NCBI GenBank assembly: GCA_016214145.1
Contig: JACRPA010000005.1
Location: forward strand, 248,001 to 312,000
Source of the DNA: Rhodocyclales bacterium
GTDB taxonomy: Bacteria; Pseudomonadota; Gammaproteobacteria; Burkholderiales; Rhodocyclaceae
DNA length: 64,000 nt
Direction: 5' to 3'
Part shown: positions 45,354 to 55,550 of the stretch, piece after piece
Position numbering within the stretch: the first letter of the stretch is position 1
How the letters are laid out: each line of letters begins with the position of its first letter
Translations under genes and position numbers: made by a program
The notes under the pieces: model-generated
Databases searched by the model: none
The model's input: only the letters and a program-made list of their open reading frames with translations
What the model was told of the DNA's origin: nothing

Positions 45354-46850
45354 TCAATCCTTCCAGAAACGTTTTATTTTTCGCAGGCGTTCGATTCCCT
45401 GCAAAGTCAGTCTGCGCAATACGGCGTGGCGCGGCCCGTGCCAGCCGCCGGTGAGGGCGATCGCCTCGCGCAGTTCCGGATCGCTGTCCATGCACTGCAT
45501 CAGCAGGGCGCCGGCGCGGGCCAGGTCGTTGAGCGCGCCGAGGGAGTCCTGCAGGCCGGTCAGCGATTCCAGTGCCTCGCGGGCATCCCGGTCACGATAC
45601 AGCGGCGCGAAAAATTCGAGCGCATAGCGCAGCCGCTTCACGCCGATGCGCAGGGCGTGGAGGCTGGCGGGATCCGCCTCCTGCGCGGCCGCCGCCAGGG
45701 CCAGGGCCTTCTTGTGCAGGCGGCTGAGGCGGCGGGCGGCGAAGGCCGCCAGTTCCTCCTCTGCCGGCGCGCTGCGGGTGCGCTGCAGGCGGGCGGCGAG
45801 GTCGAGCAGGAAAACGGCATGCGCCGGCGCGGCGAGGGCCTGCCGCGCGGCTTCGCGCGCCTGCTGCCGGGCGCGGCCGACGGCCGCGTCCAGCGCGTCC
45901 AGTCGCACATCGCCGGCGAAGGCGTCGCGCGCCGGCCCGACAATCTCCCCGGCCAGCACGTCCCAGTCGCGCGCCCCGCCGAGGACGCGGGCGAGTGCGC
46001 GAATGGGCGGCACGACGGACTGCTCGAAACCGGCCGGCAGCGCCGGCCTGAACGTGCGCAAGGCGGAGCGCAGCCGGCGCAGGGCCACGCGCATCTGGTG
46101 GATGAATTCGGCATCTTCCTCGCCGGCGCCGAGCTCATTCAGTTGCAGCTGGGCGATGCAGGCGGCGGCGATGCCGCGGAAGGCGGCAAGCGGGGATTGC
46201 GCCGCATGGAGCGGGGAGGGCGCGGCCTTGACCGGCTTGAGCGGGGCGCCCGATCGCAGGCGGTAGCCGCGTTCCGCCTTGGAGAGGATCTCCGGGCGCA
46301 GCGGCAGGTCGGCCGCCAGGGCCAGCGCGAGATCGAACAGGATATCCGCCTTGCCCTGTTCCAGTTCGATCTCGATTTCCGAAATGGCCTCGCGCTTGCC
46401 GCCGGCCTCGATCCAGCCGCGGTCGAGCATGAGCAGGGCGGAGGCGCCGCGCAGCGGTGCAAACCGCCAGGTGCTGCGCGTGAAGACGGTCTCGAAGGCG
46501 GGTTCGAGATGCGAGCGGATGCGATGCCGCTCCAGCAGTTCGCGCACCTGCGGATCGTCGATGCCGGCGAAGTCGAAGCGCCCGCTGTAGGGTTGCTCCC
46601 ACTCCGGCCGCACGGCCAGGCCGCCGCTCGCCACCCCGGCGCACTTCACCGTCTGCAGCCAGCCGCGCCCCTGCCGGCGCGTGCGCAGGGCGATGCCCTG
46701 GCGGTGCAGGGCCAGGTCGGGCGAGTCGTAATAGACATTGACGAGCTTGCGCACGGGGAGTTTTTCCGCCTGTTGCAGCAGCGGGTGGCGCAGGAAGGCG
46801 CGACGGGCCGATTCCGGCAGGGACAGCTTGATTTCGACCTCTTCCGCCAT
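45354..46850 (-). CDS. CYTH-CHAD domain protein
   Basis: A 498-residue protein. The N-terminal CYTH domain (about 1-205) starts with the diagnostic EVEIKL and has alternating acidic and basic residues for triphosphate binding (YYDSPDLALH, ISEIEIELEQG). The C-terminal CHAD domain (about 225-490) is helical, with conserved His and Arg residues (EFIHQMRVALRRLRSALR, LRIGVKRLRYALEFF) known to bind inorganic polyphosphate. It could be a triphosphatase or a polyphosphate-granule protein. The start is uncertain: ATGs at 46871 and 46874 are in frame. Confidence 0.88.
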   Translation of the reverse strand: MAEEVEIKLSLPESARRAFLRHPLLQQAEKLPVRKLVNVYYDSPDLALHRQGIALRTRRQGRGWLQTVKCAGVASGGLAVRPEWEQPYSGRFDFAGIDDPQVRELLERHRIRSHLEPAFETVFTRSTWRFAPLRGASALLMLDRGWIEAGGKREAISEIEIELEQGKADILFDLALALAADLPLRPEILSKAERGYRLRSGAPLKPVKAAPSPLHAAQSPLAAFRGIAAACIAQLQLNELGAGEEDAEFIHQMRVALRRLRSALRTFRPALPAGFEQSVVPPIRALARVLGGARDWDVLAGEIVGPARDAFAGDVRLDALDAAVGRARQQAREAARQALAAPAHAVFLLDLAARLQRTRSAPAEEELAAFAARRLSRLHKKALALAAAAQEADPASLHALRIGVKRLRYALEFFAPLYRDRDAREALESLTGLQDSLGALNDLARAGALLMQCMDSDPELREAIALTGGWHGPRHAVLRRLTLQGIERLRKIKRFWKD

Positions 46851-46890
46851 GATGGACACATTATCGCCCATCATCGCAGAGCCGGGTCCC

Positions 46891-46978
46891 GTAGGTCGGG
46901 CTGTAGGTCGGGCTTCAGCCCGACTTTGGCGGTTGATCAACCTCGGCAGTCGGCCTGAAGCCCGACCTACAGCCCGAC

Positions 46979-46982
<4 letters not shown>
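46891..46982. repeat. REP-like repeat cluster (family 1) with extra partial arms
   Basis: Full arms at 46903-46924 and 46949-46970, plus 12-base outer fragments at 46891-46902 and 46971-46982, form a nested inverted structure around TTGATCAA. The outermost TAG on the minus strand is the stop codon of the MacB-like permease gene. Confidence 0.85.
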
Positions 46983-48192
<1,210 letters not shown>

Positions 48193-48199
<7 letters not shown>

Positions 48200-48975
48200 G
48201 TCGCCGCCTCGGCCTGCGGCTGCGTGGACGCGTCGTGCACGATGCGCCCGTCGAGGAAGCGCACCTGGCGCTTCGCATGCGCGGCAATGTCGTTCTCATG
48301 GGTGATGAGGACGATGGTGATGCCCTCGTCGTTGAGGGCGCGGAACACGCCCATGATCTCTTCGCCGGTGTGGCTGTCGAGGTTGCCGGTGGGCTCGTCG
48401 GCGAGGATCAGTTGGGGCCGGTTCACCAGCGCCCGGGCGATCGCCACGCGCTGCTGCTGGCCGCCGGAGATGCGGCTGGGCAGCGAGTCGGCATAGCCGC
48501 CCAGACCGACCTTGTCGAGCACGGCCTGCGCCTGCGCGCGGCGCTCGGCGTGAGCGATGCCGGAATAGACCAGCGGCAGCGCGACATTGTCGGCCAGGTT
48601 CATGCGCGGCAGCAGGTTGAAGCCCTGGAAGACGAAGCCGATGGTGCGGTTCCTCAGCGCCGCCGTCTCGTCCTTGCCGAGCTCGGCCACGTCCCTGCCC
48701 GACAGCAGGTAGCGTCCCTCGCTGGGCCGGTCGAGGCAGCCGAGGATGTTCATGAAGGTCGACTTGCCCGAGCCGGAAGGCCCCATGATGGCGACGAATT
48801 CGCCGGGCAGGATGACCAGGTTGACGTCCTTCAGCACCGGAAACGGGCCGGCCGGCGTGTCGTACGCCTTGAACAGCGATTCGACGCGGATCACCGCATC
48901 TTTGTTCTGTAGGTCGTCCTTCAGGCCGACTTCGGGGGCCATTGTCGGGCTGAAGCCCGACCTACGAATGACCAT
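48193..48975 (-). CDS. MacB-type ABC transporter ATP-binding protein, REP-encoded N-terminus
   Basis: A 260-residue ATPase of the MacB/LolD class: Walker A MGPSGSGKST, Q-loop FVFQGFNLL, signature SRISGGQQQRVAIARAL, Walker B LILADEPTGNLD, switch LITHEND. The ATG at 48975 overlaps the adaptor stop (TGATG). About the first 25 residues ([17 protein letters not shown]...) are encoded by a REP-like repeat pair (48909-48965) and do not resemble the family. Alternative starts are the ATG at residue 12 or a GTG at the family-like IRVESLFK, so the native start may have been displaced by the repeat. Confidence 0.9.
48909..48965. repeat. REP-like repeat pair (family 1) inside the MacB-like ATPase N-terminus
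   Basis: Arms 48909-48930 and 48944-48965 are inverted copies of the GTAGGTCGGGCTTCAGCCC family with a few changes, 13 bases apart. The element is translated as the amino end of the ATPase. Confidence 0.82.
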
Positions 48976-50228
48976 CAGAACATCCTCAGGCGGAAGGAGC
49001 TCGACGAGGAGGCGGGTTCCGCGGCATTCGGCAGGTTTTCGCCCGTGATGACCTTGTCGCCCTCCTTCAGGTCGCCGCTGACCACCTCGGTGAAGCGGGC
49101 GTCCGTGATCCCGATCGCGATCCTGATCGGCTTGATCTCGCCGCCGTCCAGGACATGCACGGTCCCGCTGCCGGTTTCGCGCTTCCTGTCGCGCTTTTCG
49201 GCGCCGGCGCCTTGCCCCCCGGCCGCGCCCGGGGGGCCGGCCGGTCTCGCAGCATCGCTTCGTTCGACGGCCGCCTTGTCAACGCCCTTTCCGCCCTTGT
49301 CGCCGTCGGCCGGCTTGAAGCGCAGGGCGGTGTTGGGCACCAGCAGCACATTCTTCTTGTGGGCCACGGCGATGTTGACGTAGGCCGTCATGCCGGGCAT
49401 CAGGATCTTCTCGGGGTTTTCCACCGCCACCACGACGTTGTAGGTCACCACGTTCTGCTGCGTCGTCGGGTTGAGGCGGATCTGCTTCACCTTGGCGCGG
49501 AAGCTGCGGTTGGGAAAGGCATCGACGTTGAAGCGCACCGGCTGGTCGACGCGGATGCTGCCGATGTCGGCCTCGGCGAAGGTGGTGTAGATCTGCATCT
49601 GCGTCAGGTCCTGCGCGATCTTGAACAGCGTCGGCGTCTGGAAGCTGGCGGCAACGGTTTGGCCGACGTCGATCTGGCGGTCGACGACCACGCCCGACAC
49701 CGGGGAACGGATGATCGTATAGCCGAGGTTGGCGCTGTCGCGGTCGTTCTGCGCCCGGCTGAGCTTGAGTTGCGCCTCGGCCGATTCGCGCGCCTGCACC
49801 GCCTGGTCCAGTTCCTGGCGCGAGACATATTCCTGCTGGAAGAGGGATTTCACCCGCGTCTCGTTTGCCCGCGCCAGATGCAGCGCCGCCTGCGCGCTGG
49901 CGATACTGGCCGCGCTCTGCCGCACCTGCGCCGAGTAGAGCGCATCGTCCAGTTCGGCGAGGATCTGCCCTTCCTTCACCTGATCGTTGAAGTCGACATG
50001 GAGCTTCTTCACCGTGCCCGATACCTGGGTGCCGACGCTGACCAGCGTCACGGGGTTGAGCGTGCCGTTGGCCGAAACGCTCTGGGTGACATCGCCCTGG
50101 GCCAGGGCCTGGTTCTTGTAGCGCTGCTCCGGGCTGGCGGCGGCCTGCTTTTGGTAGAGGTAATAGCCGAAGCCGGCGACCAGGCAGGCTGCGACGGCGA
50201 GTGCGGCTGATTTCTTCACGTGGATCAT
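48975..50228 (-). CDS. Periplasmic adaptor (MacA/RND-type membrane fusion protein)
   Basis: A 417-residue protein. An N-terminal anchor helix (about 7-25) is followed by a barrel-sandwich lipoyl-like domain (GTVKKLHVDFNDQVKEGQILAELDD; IIRSPVSGVVVDRQIDVGQTV), a coiled hairpin between them, and beta-barrel domains. A low-complexity Lys/Gly/Ala-rich insert (about 315-360, KPADGDKGGKGVDKAAVE and onward) interrupts the membrane-proximal part. It links the MacB-like pump to the outer membrane channel. ATGA overlap with the channel gene. Confidence 0.92.
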   Translation of the reverse strand: MIHVKKSAALAVAACLVAGFGYYLYQKQAAASPEQRYKNQALAQGDVTQSVSANGTLNPVTLVSVGTQVSGTVKKLHVDFNDQVKEGQILAELDDALYSAQVRQSAASIASAQAALHLARANETRVKSLFQQEYVSRQELDQAVQARESAEAQLKLSRAQNDRDSANLGYTIIRSPVSGVVVDRQIDVGQTVAASFQTPTLFKIAQDLTQMQIYTTFAEADIGSIRVDQPVRFNVDAFPNRSFRAKVKQIRLNPTTQQNVVTYNVVVAVENPEKILMPGMTAYVNIAVAHKKNVLLVPNTALRFKPADGDKGGKGVDKAAVERSDAARPAGPPGAAGGQGAGAEKRDRKRETGSGTVHVLDGGEIKPIRIAIGITDARFTEVVSGDLKEGDKVITGENLPNAAEPASSSSSFRLRMF

Positions 50229-51661
50229 GGACGGTCTTTCTGTGTGGCAGGGGCCGCGGCCTGCGGCGCCAGGTCGGCGAGCAATCCCGAATCCAGCGCG
50301 CCCATGGCCTGGGCCAGCGTGGCGCGCGAGACGAACCAGTTGGTGCCGGCCTGTATGCGCTGTTGCCGCGCGTTGGCAAGGGCCGCTTGCGCGGTGAGCA
50401 GGTCGAGAATGCTGCCGACGCCGGCGCGGTAACGTCCGGCGGCGACCCGTTCGGACTGCGTGGCGCTCTCCAGCAGCTCCCCGGCGGTTTTCACCGACTG
50501 GGTGGCCGTGGCGAGGTTGGCATGGGCATTCCAGACGTCGAGCGCCACCAGCAGACGCACCTGGTCGAGTCGCGCCGCCTGGACATCGGCCTGGGCTTCC
50601 GCCGCATGAACCTTGTAGGTGGTGGAGAAGCCGCTGAAGATCGGAATGGTCAGGGTGAGCCCGATGCTGGAGCTGTCATAGGTCGGCTGGCCGGAGAGAT
50701 GGCTGCGGCCGGCGCCCATCCCCAGCGAGAGCGTCGGCAGGTGGCTGGCCTGCGCAGCCGCCACGTTCGCTTTCGCGGCGCGGAACTGGGCTTCCGCCGC
50801 GGCGAGGTCGGGCCGGCGCCGGCGCGCTTCCCCGATCAGCTTGTCGACGTCGGCCTCGAAGCCCGCCCCCGGCGCGGCGGGCGGCATCGGTGTCAGCGCA
50901 AGGGGGCGGGTCGGCTCGGTGCCGAGCACGTTGGCGAGCGTGCCCTGCGCGGTCTTCACGGCCCCCTCGGCGCCGATGCGATTGAGCATGGCCTGCGAAT
51001 AGGCCGTGCGGGCCTGCAGCCGGTCGGCAGGCGTGGCGGAGCCGACCCGGTAGCGGGCTTCGGCGGCATTCAGGGATTCGAGGCTGGCCTTCTCCGACTG
51101 CTGGGTGGCCTCCAGGACGGCGGCGGCGGCCTGCTTCTGGAAATAGGCCTGCATGGCGGCCAGGAAAACGGATTGCACGGAGGCATCGCGCGTCGAGGCG
51201 GCGGCGGCGAACAGCTGGCGGGCATTTTCCAGGCTTGCGGCGCGGGCGCCGAAATCGAACAGTACGTAGGCAAGGTCGACGTCCAGGGATCGACGGGAAT
51301 AGGGATCGCCGCCCCGCGTCGCCTCATTGCGGAGCCGGCTGGCGGAAGCGCTGGCCGAAACGGAGGGAAGGAAGGCGGCCTGCGCCACGCCGACCTGGGC
51401 CGCCTGGACGCGGGCGGTGCCCCAGGCCTGCCGCGTCAGCGGGTTGTTGCACAGCGCGACGTCCACCACGTCGGCGAGATCGAGCGGCTTGCCGAGGTCG
51501 ACCGGCTGGCAGGGCGCCGCCGTGGCATCGCGCACGCCGGACAGGGGCGGCACGGCGGCCAGTGTCCCGAACGGATCGCCGGCCTGCGCCGGCAGGTGGG
51601 CAAGTGCGACGGCGGCGAGAAGGGCGCCTCGCCGCAGCGAGGTGGAAAAGTCAGTCTGCAT
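50225..51661 (-). CDS. TolC-family outer membrane efflux protein
   Basis: A 478-residue protein with a signal peptide (LRRGALLAAVALAHLPAQA) and two repeated TolC halves, each with long coiled helices (ARYRVGSATPADRLQARTAYSQA and AGRYRAGVGSILDLLTAQAALANA patterns). It would form the outer membrane duct for the adaptor and MacB-like pump encoded just downstream. The ATG at 51661 gives the normal signal peptide; a longer frame upstream adds a non-signal segment. Confidence 0.9.
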   Translation of the reverse strand: MQTDFSTSLRRGALLAAVALAHLPAQAGDPFGTLAAVPPLSGVRDATAAPCQPVDLGKPLDLADVVDVALCNNPLTRQAWGTARVQAAQVGVAQAAFLPSVSASASASRLRNEATRGGDPYSRRSLDVDLAYVLFDFGARAASLENARQLFAAAASTRDASVQSVFLAAMQAYFQKQAAAAVLEATQQSEKASLESLNAAEARYRVGSATPADRLQARTAYSQAMLNRIGAEGAVKTAQGTLANVLGTEPTRPLALTPMPPAAPGAGFEADVDKLIGEARRRRPDLAAAEAQFRAAKANVAAAQASHLPTLSLGMGAGRSHLSGQPTYDSSSIGLTLTIPIFSGFSTTYKVHAAEAQADVQAARLDQVRLLVALDVWNAHANLATATQSVKTAGELLESATQSERVAAGRYRAGVGSILDLLTAQAALANARQQRIQAGTNWFVSRATLAQAMGALDSGLLADLAPQAAAPATQKDRP

Positions 51662-51736
51662 GGTACGGCGAATTCTACCGTGCCATGCACTCCGGGGATT
51701 GTTACCATTTGTTTCCGGGTGCAATTGAAAGCGCAT

Positions 51737-51762
51737 GCAGGTCGGGCTTCAGCCCGACCTGC
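51737..51762. repeat. REP-like single arm (family 1) between soxB and the efflux operon
   Basis: GCAGGTCGGGCTTCAGCCCG plus ACCTGC forms one perfect hairpin three bases after the soxB stop, where it may act as a transcription or decay barrier. Confidence 0.78.
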
Positions 51763-51765
51763 GAA

Positions 51766-53478
51766 TCATGCGATGCCGGGATTGTTGGCGACGCCCAGAA
51801 GCTTCGGCTCGTTGAGCTTGCGCGGCGTGACGACCTTCTTGTCGCGCAGCCATTTCGACACGACGTCCCAGATCGGCTCGCCCGAAGCGCCCTCGGCCAC
51901 CGGCGCCCAGCCGGCCACCTTGTAGGTCTTGTTCGCCTCGATCGGCTTGCCGTCGAGGCGCATGTCCTGGATGCGGCTGCCGATGGCGGCGTGCGGGTCG
52001 CAGGCGTAGCTCATGCCGCCGACGCGCACCATGTCGCCGCCCTGCTGCTTGTAGGGGTCGGGATTGAACAGATTGTCGCAGACGTCCTCGAGGATCATCT
52101 TGATCGTTTCGCCGCTCATGTCGGTGAGCGTCGAGTAGGGATAGGTGATCGCCGTCTGATCCAGCAGGTGCTCGAAGGTGATGGCCTGGCCGGGCAGGAT
52201 GCTGGTGCCCCAGCGGAAGCCGGGCGAGAAGGCGATCTGCGCGCCCTTCACTTCCAGCATGGCGTCGAGGATGAGCTGGTCCCAGCTGCCGTTGAAGCTG
52301 CCGCGGCGGTAGAGCAGGCCTTCGGAAACGGCGAGCTTCTCCTCCAGCCTGGCCTGGTGCGGCGCGCGCATTTTCTCGATATACGCAGCCATTTCCCGGT
52401 CGGCCGGCAGCAGGTTGGAAAACACCGGCAGCAGCTTGTAGCGGAACCCCTGTATTTTCCCCCCGCGCACGTCGAAGTCGAGCACGGAGACGAACTTGCC
52501 GTTGGAGCCGGAGTTCATCACCAGCGTCCGGCCGCCGGCGTTCTTCACGACGGAAGGCGCCGGCACGCCGTCGTGGGTGTGGCCGCCGAGGATGGCGTCG
52601 ATGCCGCTGACGCGGCTGGCCATCTTGAGGTCGACGTCCATGCCGTTGTGCGAGAGCAGCACCACGATCTGGGCGCCCTTGCCGCGCGCCTCGGTCACGA
52701 CCTTCTGCATTTCCTCGTCCTGGATGCCCATGGTCCAGTCGGGCACCATGTAGCGCGGGTTGGCGATGGGCGTGTAGGGGAAGGCCTGTCCGATGATCGC
52801 CACCGGCACGCCGTTCATCTGGCGGATGACGTAGGGCTTGAACACCGGGTCGCCGAAATCCGTCGTCTTGACGTTCTGGGCGAGGAACTCGATCTTGCCG
52901 GCAAAATCCTTCTCCACGATTTCCTTGACGCGCTCGGCGCCGAGGGTGAATTCCCAATGCCCGGTCATGATGTCCACGCCGAGCAGCTTGCCGGCGTCGA
53001 CCATGTCCTGGCCCTTGCTCCACAGGGCGGTGGCCGAGCCCTGCCAGGTATCGCCGCCGTCGAGCAGGAGTGCGCCGGGACGCGAGGCGCGCAGGCGCTT
53101 GATGAGCGTGGCGAGGTGACTGAACCCGCCGACCTTGCCGTAGGTCTTCGCCGCCTGCGCGAAATCGAGGTGCGTGAAGGCGTGCGCCTCGACGCTGCCC
53201 GGCTTGACCTTGAAGGCCTTGAGCAGGCGCTCGCCGACCAGGTGCGGCGCCTTGCCCTGCGCTCCGCCGATGCCGAGGTTGACGTTCGGCTCGCGGAAGT
53301 AGATGGGCATCAACTGCGCGTGGCAATCGGTGAAATGCAGCAGCGAGACGTTGCCGAAGCGCGGCAGGTCGTAGAGTTTTTCCCCGCCCTGCGCGGCGAG
53401 CAGAGTGCGGGAATCGAGGGCGAAGCCGGCGGCGGAGGCGGCGGCGAGGATCTGCAGGAACTCTCTGCGGTTCATCAT
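51766..53478 (-). CDS. soxB: SoxB thiosulfohydrolase
   Basis: A 570-residue protein with Tat signal MNRREFLQILAAASAAGFA. SoxB is a periplasmic di-manganese enzyme of the 5'-nucleotidase fold that hydrolyses the sulfate group from SoxY-bound thiosulfate. Visible metal-binding motifs: LLHFTDCHAQL, LDGGDTWQGSA, ILGGHTHD and VVLLSHNGMD. Length and motifs are typical. It is the last gene of soxYZAXB, 85 bases after soxX, and the gap holds a GAGTGAGG inverted repeat. Its amino end includes MM, of which the second Met is the likely signal start. Confidence 0.96.
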   Translation of the reverse strand: MMNRREFLQILAAASAAGFALDSRTLLAAQGGEKLYDLPRFGNVSLLHFTDCHAQLMPIYFREPNVNLGIGGAQGKAPHLVGERLLKAFKVKPGSVEAHAFTHLDFAQAAKTYGKVGGFSHLATLIKRLRASRPGALLLDGGDTWQGSATALWSKGQDMVDAGKLLGVDIMTGHWEFTLGAERVKEIVEKDFAGKIEFLAQNVKTTDFGDPVFKPYVIRQMNGVPVAIIGQAFPYTPIANPRYMVPDWTMGIQDEEMQKVVTEARGKGAQIVVLLSHNGMDVDLKMASRVSGIDAILGGHTHDGVPAPSVVKNAGGRTLVMNSGSNGKFVSVLDFDVRGGKIQGFRYKLLPVFSNLLPADREMAAYIEKMRAPHQARLEEKLAVSEGLLYRRGSFNGSWDQLILDAMLEVKGAQIAFSPGFRWGTSILPGQAITFEHLLDQTAITYPYSTLTDMSGETIKMILEDVCDNLFNPDPYKQQGGDMVRVGGMSYACDPHAAIGSRIQDMRLDGKPIEANKTYKVAGWAPVAEGASGEPIWDVVSKWLRDKKVVTPRKLNEPKLLGVANNPGIA

Positions 53479-53484
53479 GGAGGA

Positions 53485-53567
53485 GTGAGGAGTGAGGTGT
53501 TAGGAGTGAGGAGCCAAGGCTGAGTGGGGCGAGTTTTCCTCCTCACCCCTCACGCCTCACTCCTCAC
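53485..53567. repeat. GAGTGAGG-type inverted repeat between soxX and soxB
   Basis: Two 29-base arms (53485-53513 and 53539-53567) are inverted copies with 26 of 29 matches, each built from GTGAGGAGTGAGG units. The right arm includes the soxX stop codon. On RNA it folds to a long hairpin that could alter soxB levels. Confidence 0.8.
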
Positions 53568-54184
53568 TTGCTGTTAACAGGCGACTGCGGGTCGAGCAGC
53601 AGGGCGACGAGGTCCTTGATCTGGCTTTCGGTGAGCGCGCCGGCATGGCCGAAGCGCGGCATGGCGGAACACAGGTTGAAGGCCTTGGCGTTCCAGATCT
53701 TGCCATAGGCGTATTTCTGCATCTCCGGCGTGTTGCCGCGGATCTTGCCGAACTGGTAGAGGCTCGGGCCGATGGTGCCGAACGAGGTTTCCGTGGGCGA
53801 GATCTGGTGGCAGTTGTAGCAGTTGCCGCCGCCCGGCACGCCGGCCTTGTCGCTCCAGGTCATGCCGCGGCCGCTCTGCGCCAGCTTTTCGCCGGCCTTC
53901 CAGTCGCCCATCAGCTTGCCATCGGTCGGGTACTTGACGGCTTCCAGTTGGTCGCGTTCCAGGCGTGCCGCGATGTCCTTCGGCGGATTGTCGGACGTGC
54001 GGTTGCAAACGGCCTGCAGGCCGTCCTCATGGACGCGGTCGGCGGTGGCGATGCCGCGCGTCTTGAAGTCGCGCTTCATCATGGCGACGGCTTCGGCGCG
54101 GTAGTTGCGAATTTCGTCGGCGAGAACGGCTGAGCAGGCGAGCGCCGCGGCGGCGCACACAACGGTTTTCTTCATGGCGGTCAT
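53564..54184 (-). CDS. soxX: SoxX monoheme cytochrome c
   Basis: A 206-residue secreted protein with a signal peptide (KKTVVCAAAALACSAVLA), one heme site CYNCH (122-126) and a distal Met175 in LCSAMPRFGH. With SoxA it forms the SoxXA complex that oxidatively couples thiosulfate to SoxY. The ATG at 54184 is preceded at 8 bases by AGGAGG; an ATG nine bases on is the alternative. An N-terminal domain of about 80 residues precedes the heme domain, as in several betaproteobacterial SoxX proteins. Confidence 0.94.
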   Translation of the reverse strand: MTAMKKTVVCAAAALACSAVLADEIRNYRAEAVAMMKRDFKTRGIATADRVHEDGLQAVCNRTSDNPPKDIAARLERDQLEAVKYPTDGKLMGDWKAGEKLAQSGRGMTWSDKAGVPGGGNCYNCHQISPTETSFGTIGPSLYQFGKIRGNTPEMQKYAYGKIWNAKAFNLCSAMPRFGHAGALTESQIKDLVALLLDPQSPVNSK

Positions 54185-54223
54185 GGATCATGCCTCCTGA
54201 TGGGCCGCCCCGAAGGGGGCATG

Positions 54224-54268
54224 CGCCCCCTCGGGGGGCAGCGAACGCAAGTGAGCGTGGGGGGTCAT
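54224..54268 (-). repeat. Dispersed repeat (family 2), copy 2, between soxA and soxX
   Basis: On the minus strand it reads ATGACCCCCCACGCTCACTT, then GCGTTCGCTGCCCCCCGAGG and GGGCG, closely matching 16652-16692. A nearby CCCCGAAGGGGGC adds more hairpin potential. Confidence 0.7.
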
Positions 54269-54279
54269 ATCTTCTCCCC

Positions 54280-55140
54280 TTAGCGCTTGATGCCCGGGCC
54301 CTTGTACACCTGGCCGTTGGCGGTGACGGTCATGTAGGCGAGCAGGGCGGTGATGGAATCCGACAGGTAGGTCGGCTCGGGGAAGCGCTGCTGGCGGAAG
54401 CAGTCGTTCATGCGCCATTGCTGGGTGAGCATGAAACCGCCTGTCATGCGGTAGCCCGGCCAGCCCTGATAGGCCTTGACCGCTTCGGCCGGCTTTCGCA
54501 GGTTCGGCAGGTCCTGGGTGCGGATGCGCTTGCCGTCATCGCCGTGGCAGGTGGCGCAGGAGAAGTCGTAGGGGCCGGCGCGGTAGGCGAAGATTTCCTT
54601 GCCGATCCGGTAAGCCTCGATTTCCTTCGCGTGCTTCTGCGGCGCGGCGATCTTCAGGTTGCGCGACTGGGCGGCGACATAGGTGATGACCGAGACATGG
54701 TCGGGCGTGCGCTGATCGTTGCTGAAGGGCTGCTTGCGGATGTCCTCTTCCTTGTAGCCGAGGTACTTCACCATGCAATGCACGATGCGCCGCTCGGCAT
54801 CCATGACCTGGCCGACGTCGGCGAACCAGCGCGGCATCTGCACGTAGGCGCCCTTGACGACACCGGCGCCGAGGCCGAGGTCGCACTGCGCCATCGTGGC
54901 GCCGCCCGGCCCCTTCTTGTTCTTCCAGATGTCCTCGCCCTTCGCCTCGAACAGCTCGGCGGGATTGTCCTCCTCCAGGACTTCGCGGAACTTCTCGAAC
55001 TCGGCGGTGATGCCCTCCTTCTTGGCCGGGGCGGCGGCTTTCGCCGGAGGCGGGGCTTTCTTCGCGGGCTGCTGGGCGTGCGCGGCGAAGGACGCCGTCA
55101 TCACCGCGGCGACCATGAGCGTGCTCAGGCGCTGCTTCAT
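54280..55140 (-). CDS. soxA: SoxA, monoheme c-type cytochrome subunit
   Basis: A 286-residue protein with a signal peptide (STLMVAAVMTASFAAHA), then an Ala/Lys/Pro-rich linker (about 24-42). It has one CxxCH site, CATCH (195-199), and the conserved active-site Cys247 in RMNDCFRQQRFPEP, which is the persulfide-carrying heme ligand. Where diheme SoxA has a first heme, this protein has Cys86 and Cys122, expected to form a disulfide, so it is the monoheme type. AAGGAGGAG precedes the ATG. Confidence 0.95.
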   Translation of the reverse strand: MKQRLSTLMVAAVMTASFAAHAQQPAKKAPPPAKAAAPAKKEGITAEFEKFREVLEEDNPAELFEAKGEDIWKNKKGPGGATMAQCDLGLGAGVVKGAYVQMPRWFADVGQVMDAERRIVHCMVKYLGYKEEDIRKQPFSNDQRTPDHVSVITYVAAQSRNLKIAAPQKHAKEIEAYRIGKEIFAYRAGPYDFSCATCHGDDGKRIRTQDLPNLRKPAEAVKAYQGWPGYRMTGGFMLTQQWRMNDCFRQQRFPEPTYLSDSITALLAYMTVTANGQVYKGPGIKR

Positions 55141-55215
55141 GATTCTCCTCCTTGTGGTGGTGCCGTTTCTTTCCCGGGCGGTCATCGCCGCCAGGGTTAT
55201 TTTTTGTCCGCCGGC

Positions 55216-55530
55216 TCAGGCGGCGATGACCGCTTCGTCGGTACGCTTGTCGCCCTTGTTGTCTTCCCAGTGGATGACGACCTTGTCGCCGACCTTGGCG
55301 CCCTTGACCTTGAAGCCGAACACCGGGTTGCGCGAGACCGAAGTGGAGGTCTGGCCCTGGATGACGCGCTTGCCGCCGACGTCGACCGTGATCGCCTGGA
55401 TGAAGTGCGCCGGCACGGTGGCGCCTGCATTGTCCTTGCGCTGGCCGGTTTCCATTGCGTGGCTCATGAGAACGCGGATTTCCGCGGTGTCGCCCTTCAT
55501 CTGGGCGCGGATTTTCATTGGATCTGCCAT
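55216..55530 (-). CDS. soxZ: SoxZ sulfur-carrier partner
   Basis: A 104-residue protein, leaderless as expected for SoxZ, which is exported with SoxY by the Tat pathway. KIRAQMKGDTAEIRVLMSHAMETG and FGFKVKGAKVGDKVVIHWEDNKGD are typical. It forms the SoxYZ heterodimer. It lies 91 bases after soxY, separated by a REP-like repeat pair, and 75 bases before soxA. Confidence 0.95.
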   Translation of the reverse strand: MADPMKIRAQMKGDTAEIRVLMSHAMETGQRKDNAGATVPAHFIQAITVDVGGKRVIQGQTSTSVSRNPVFGFKVKGAKVGDKVVIHWEDNKGDKRTDEAVIAA

Positions 55531-55550
55531 GTCTTTCTCCTTGTTGGTTC

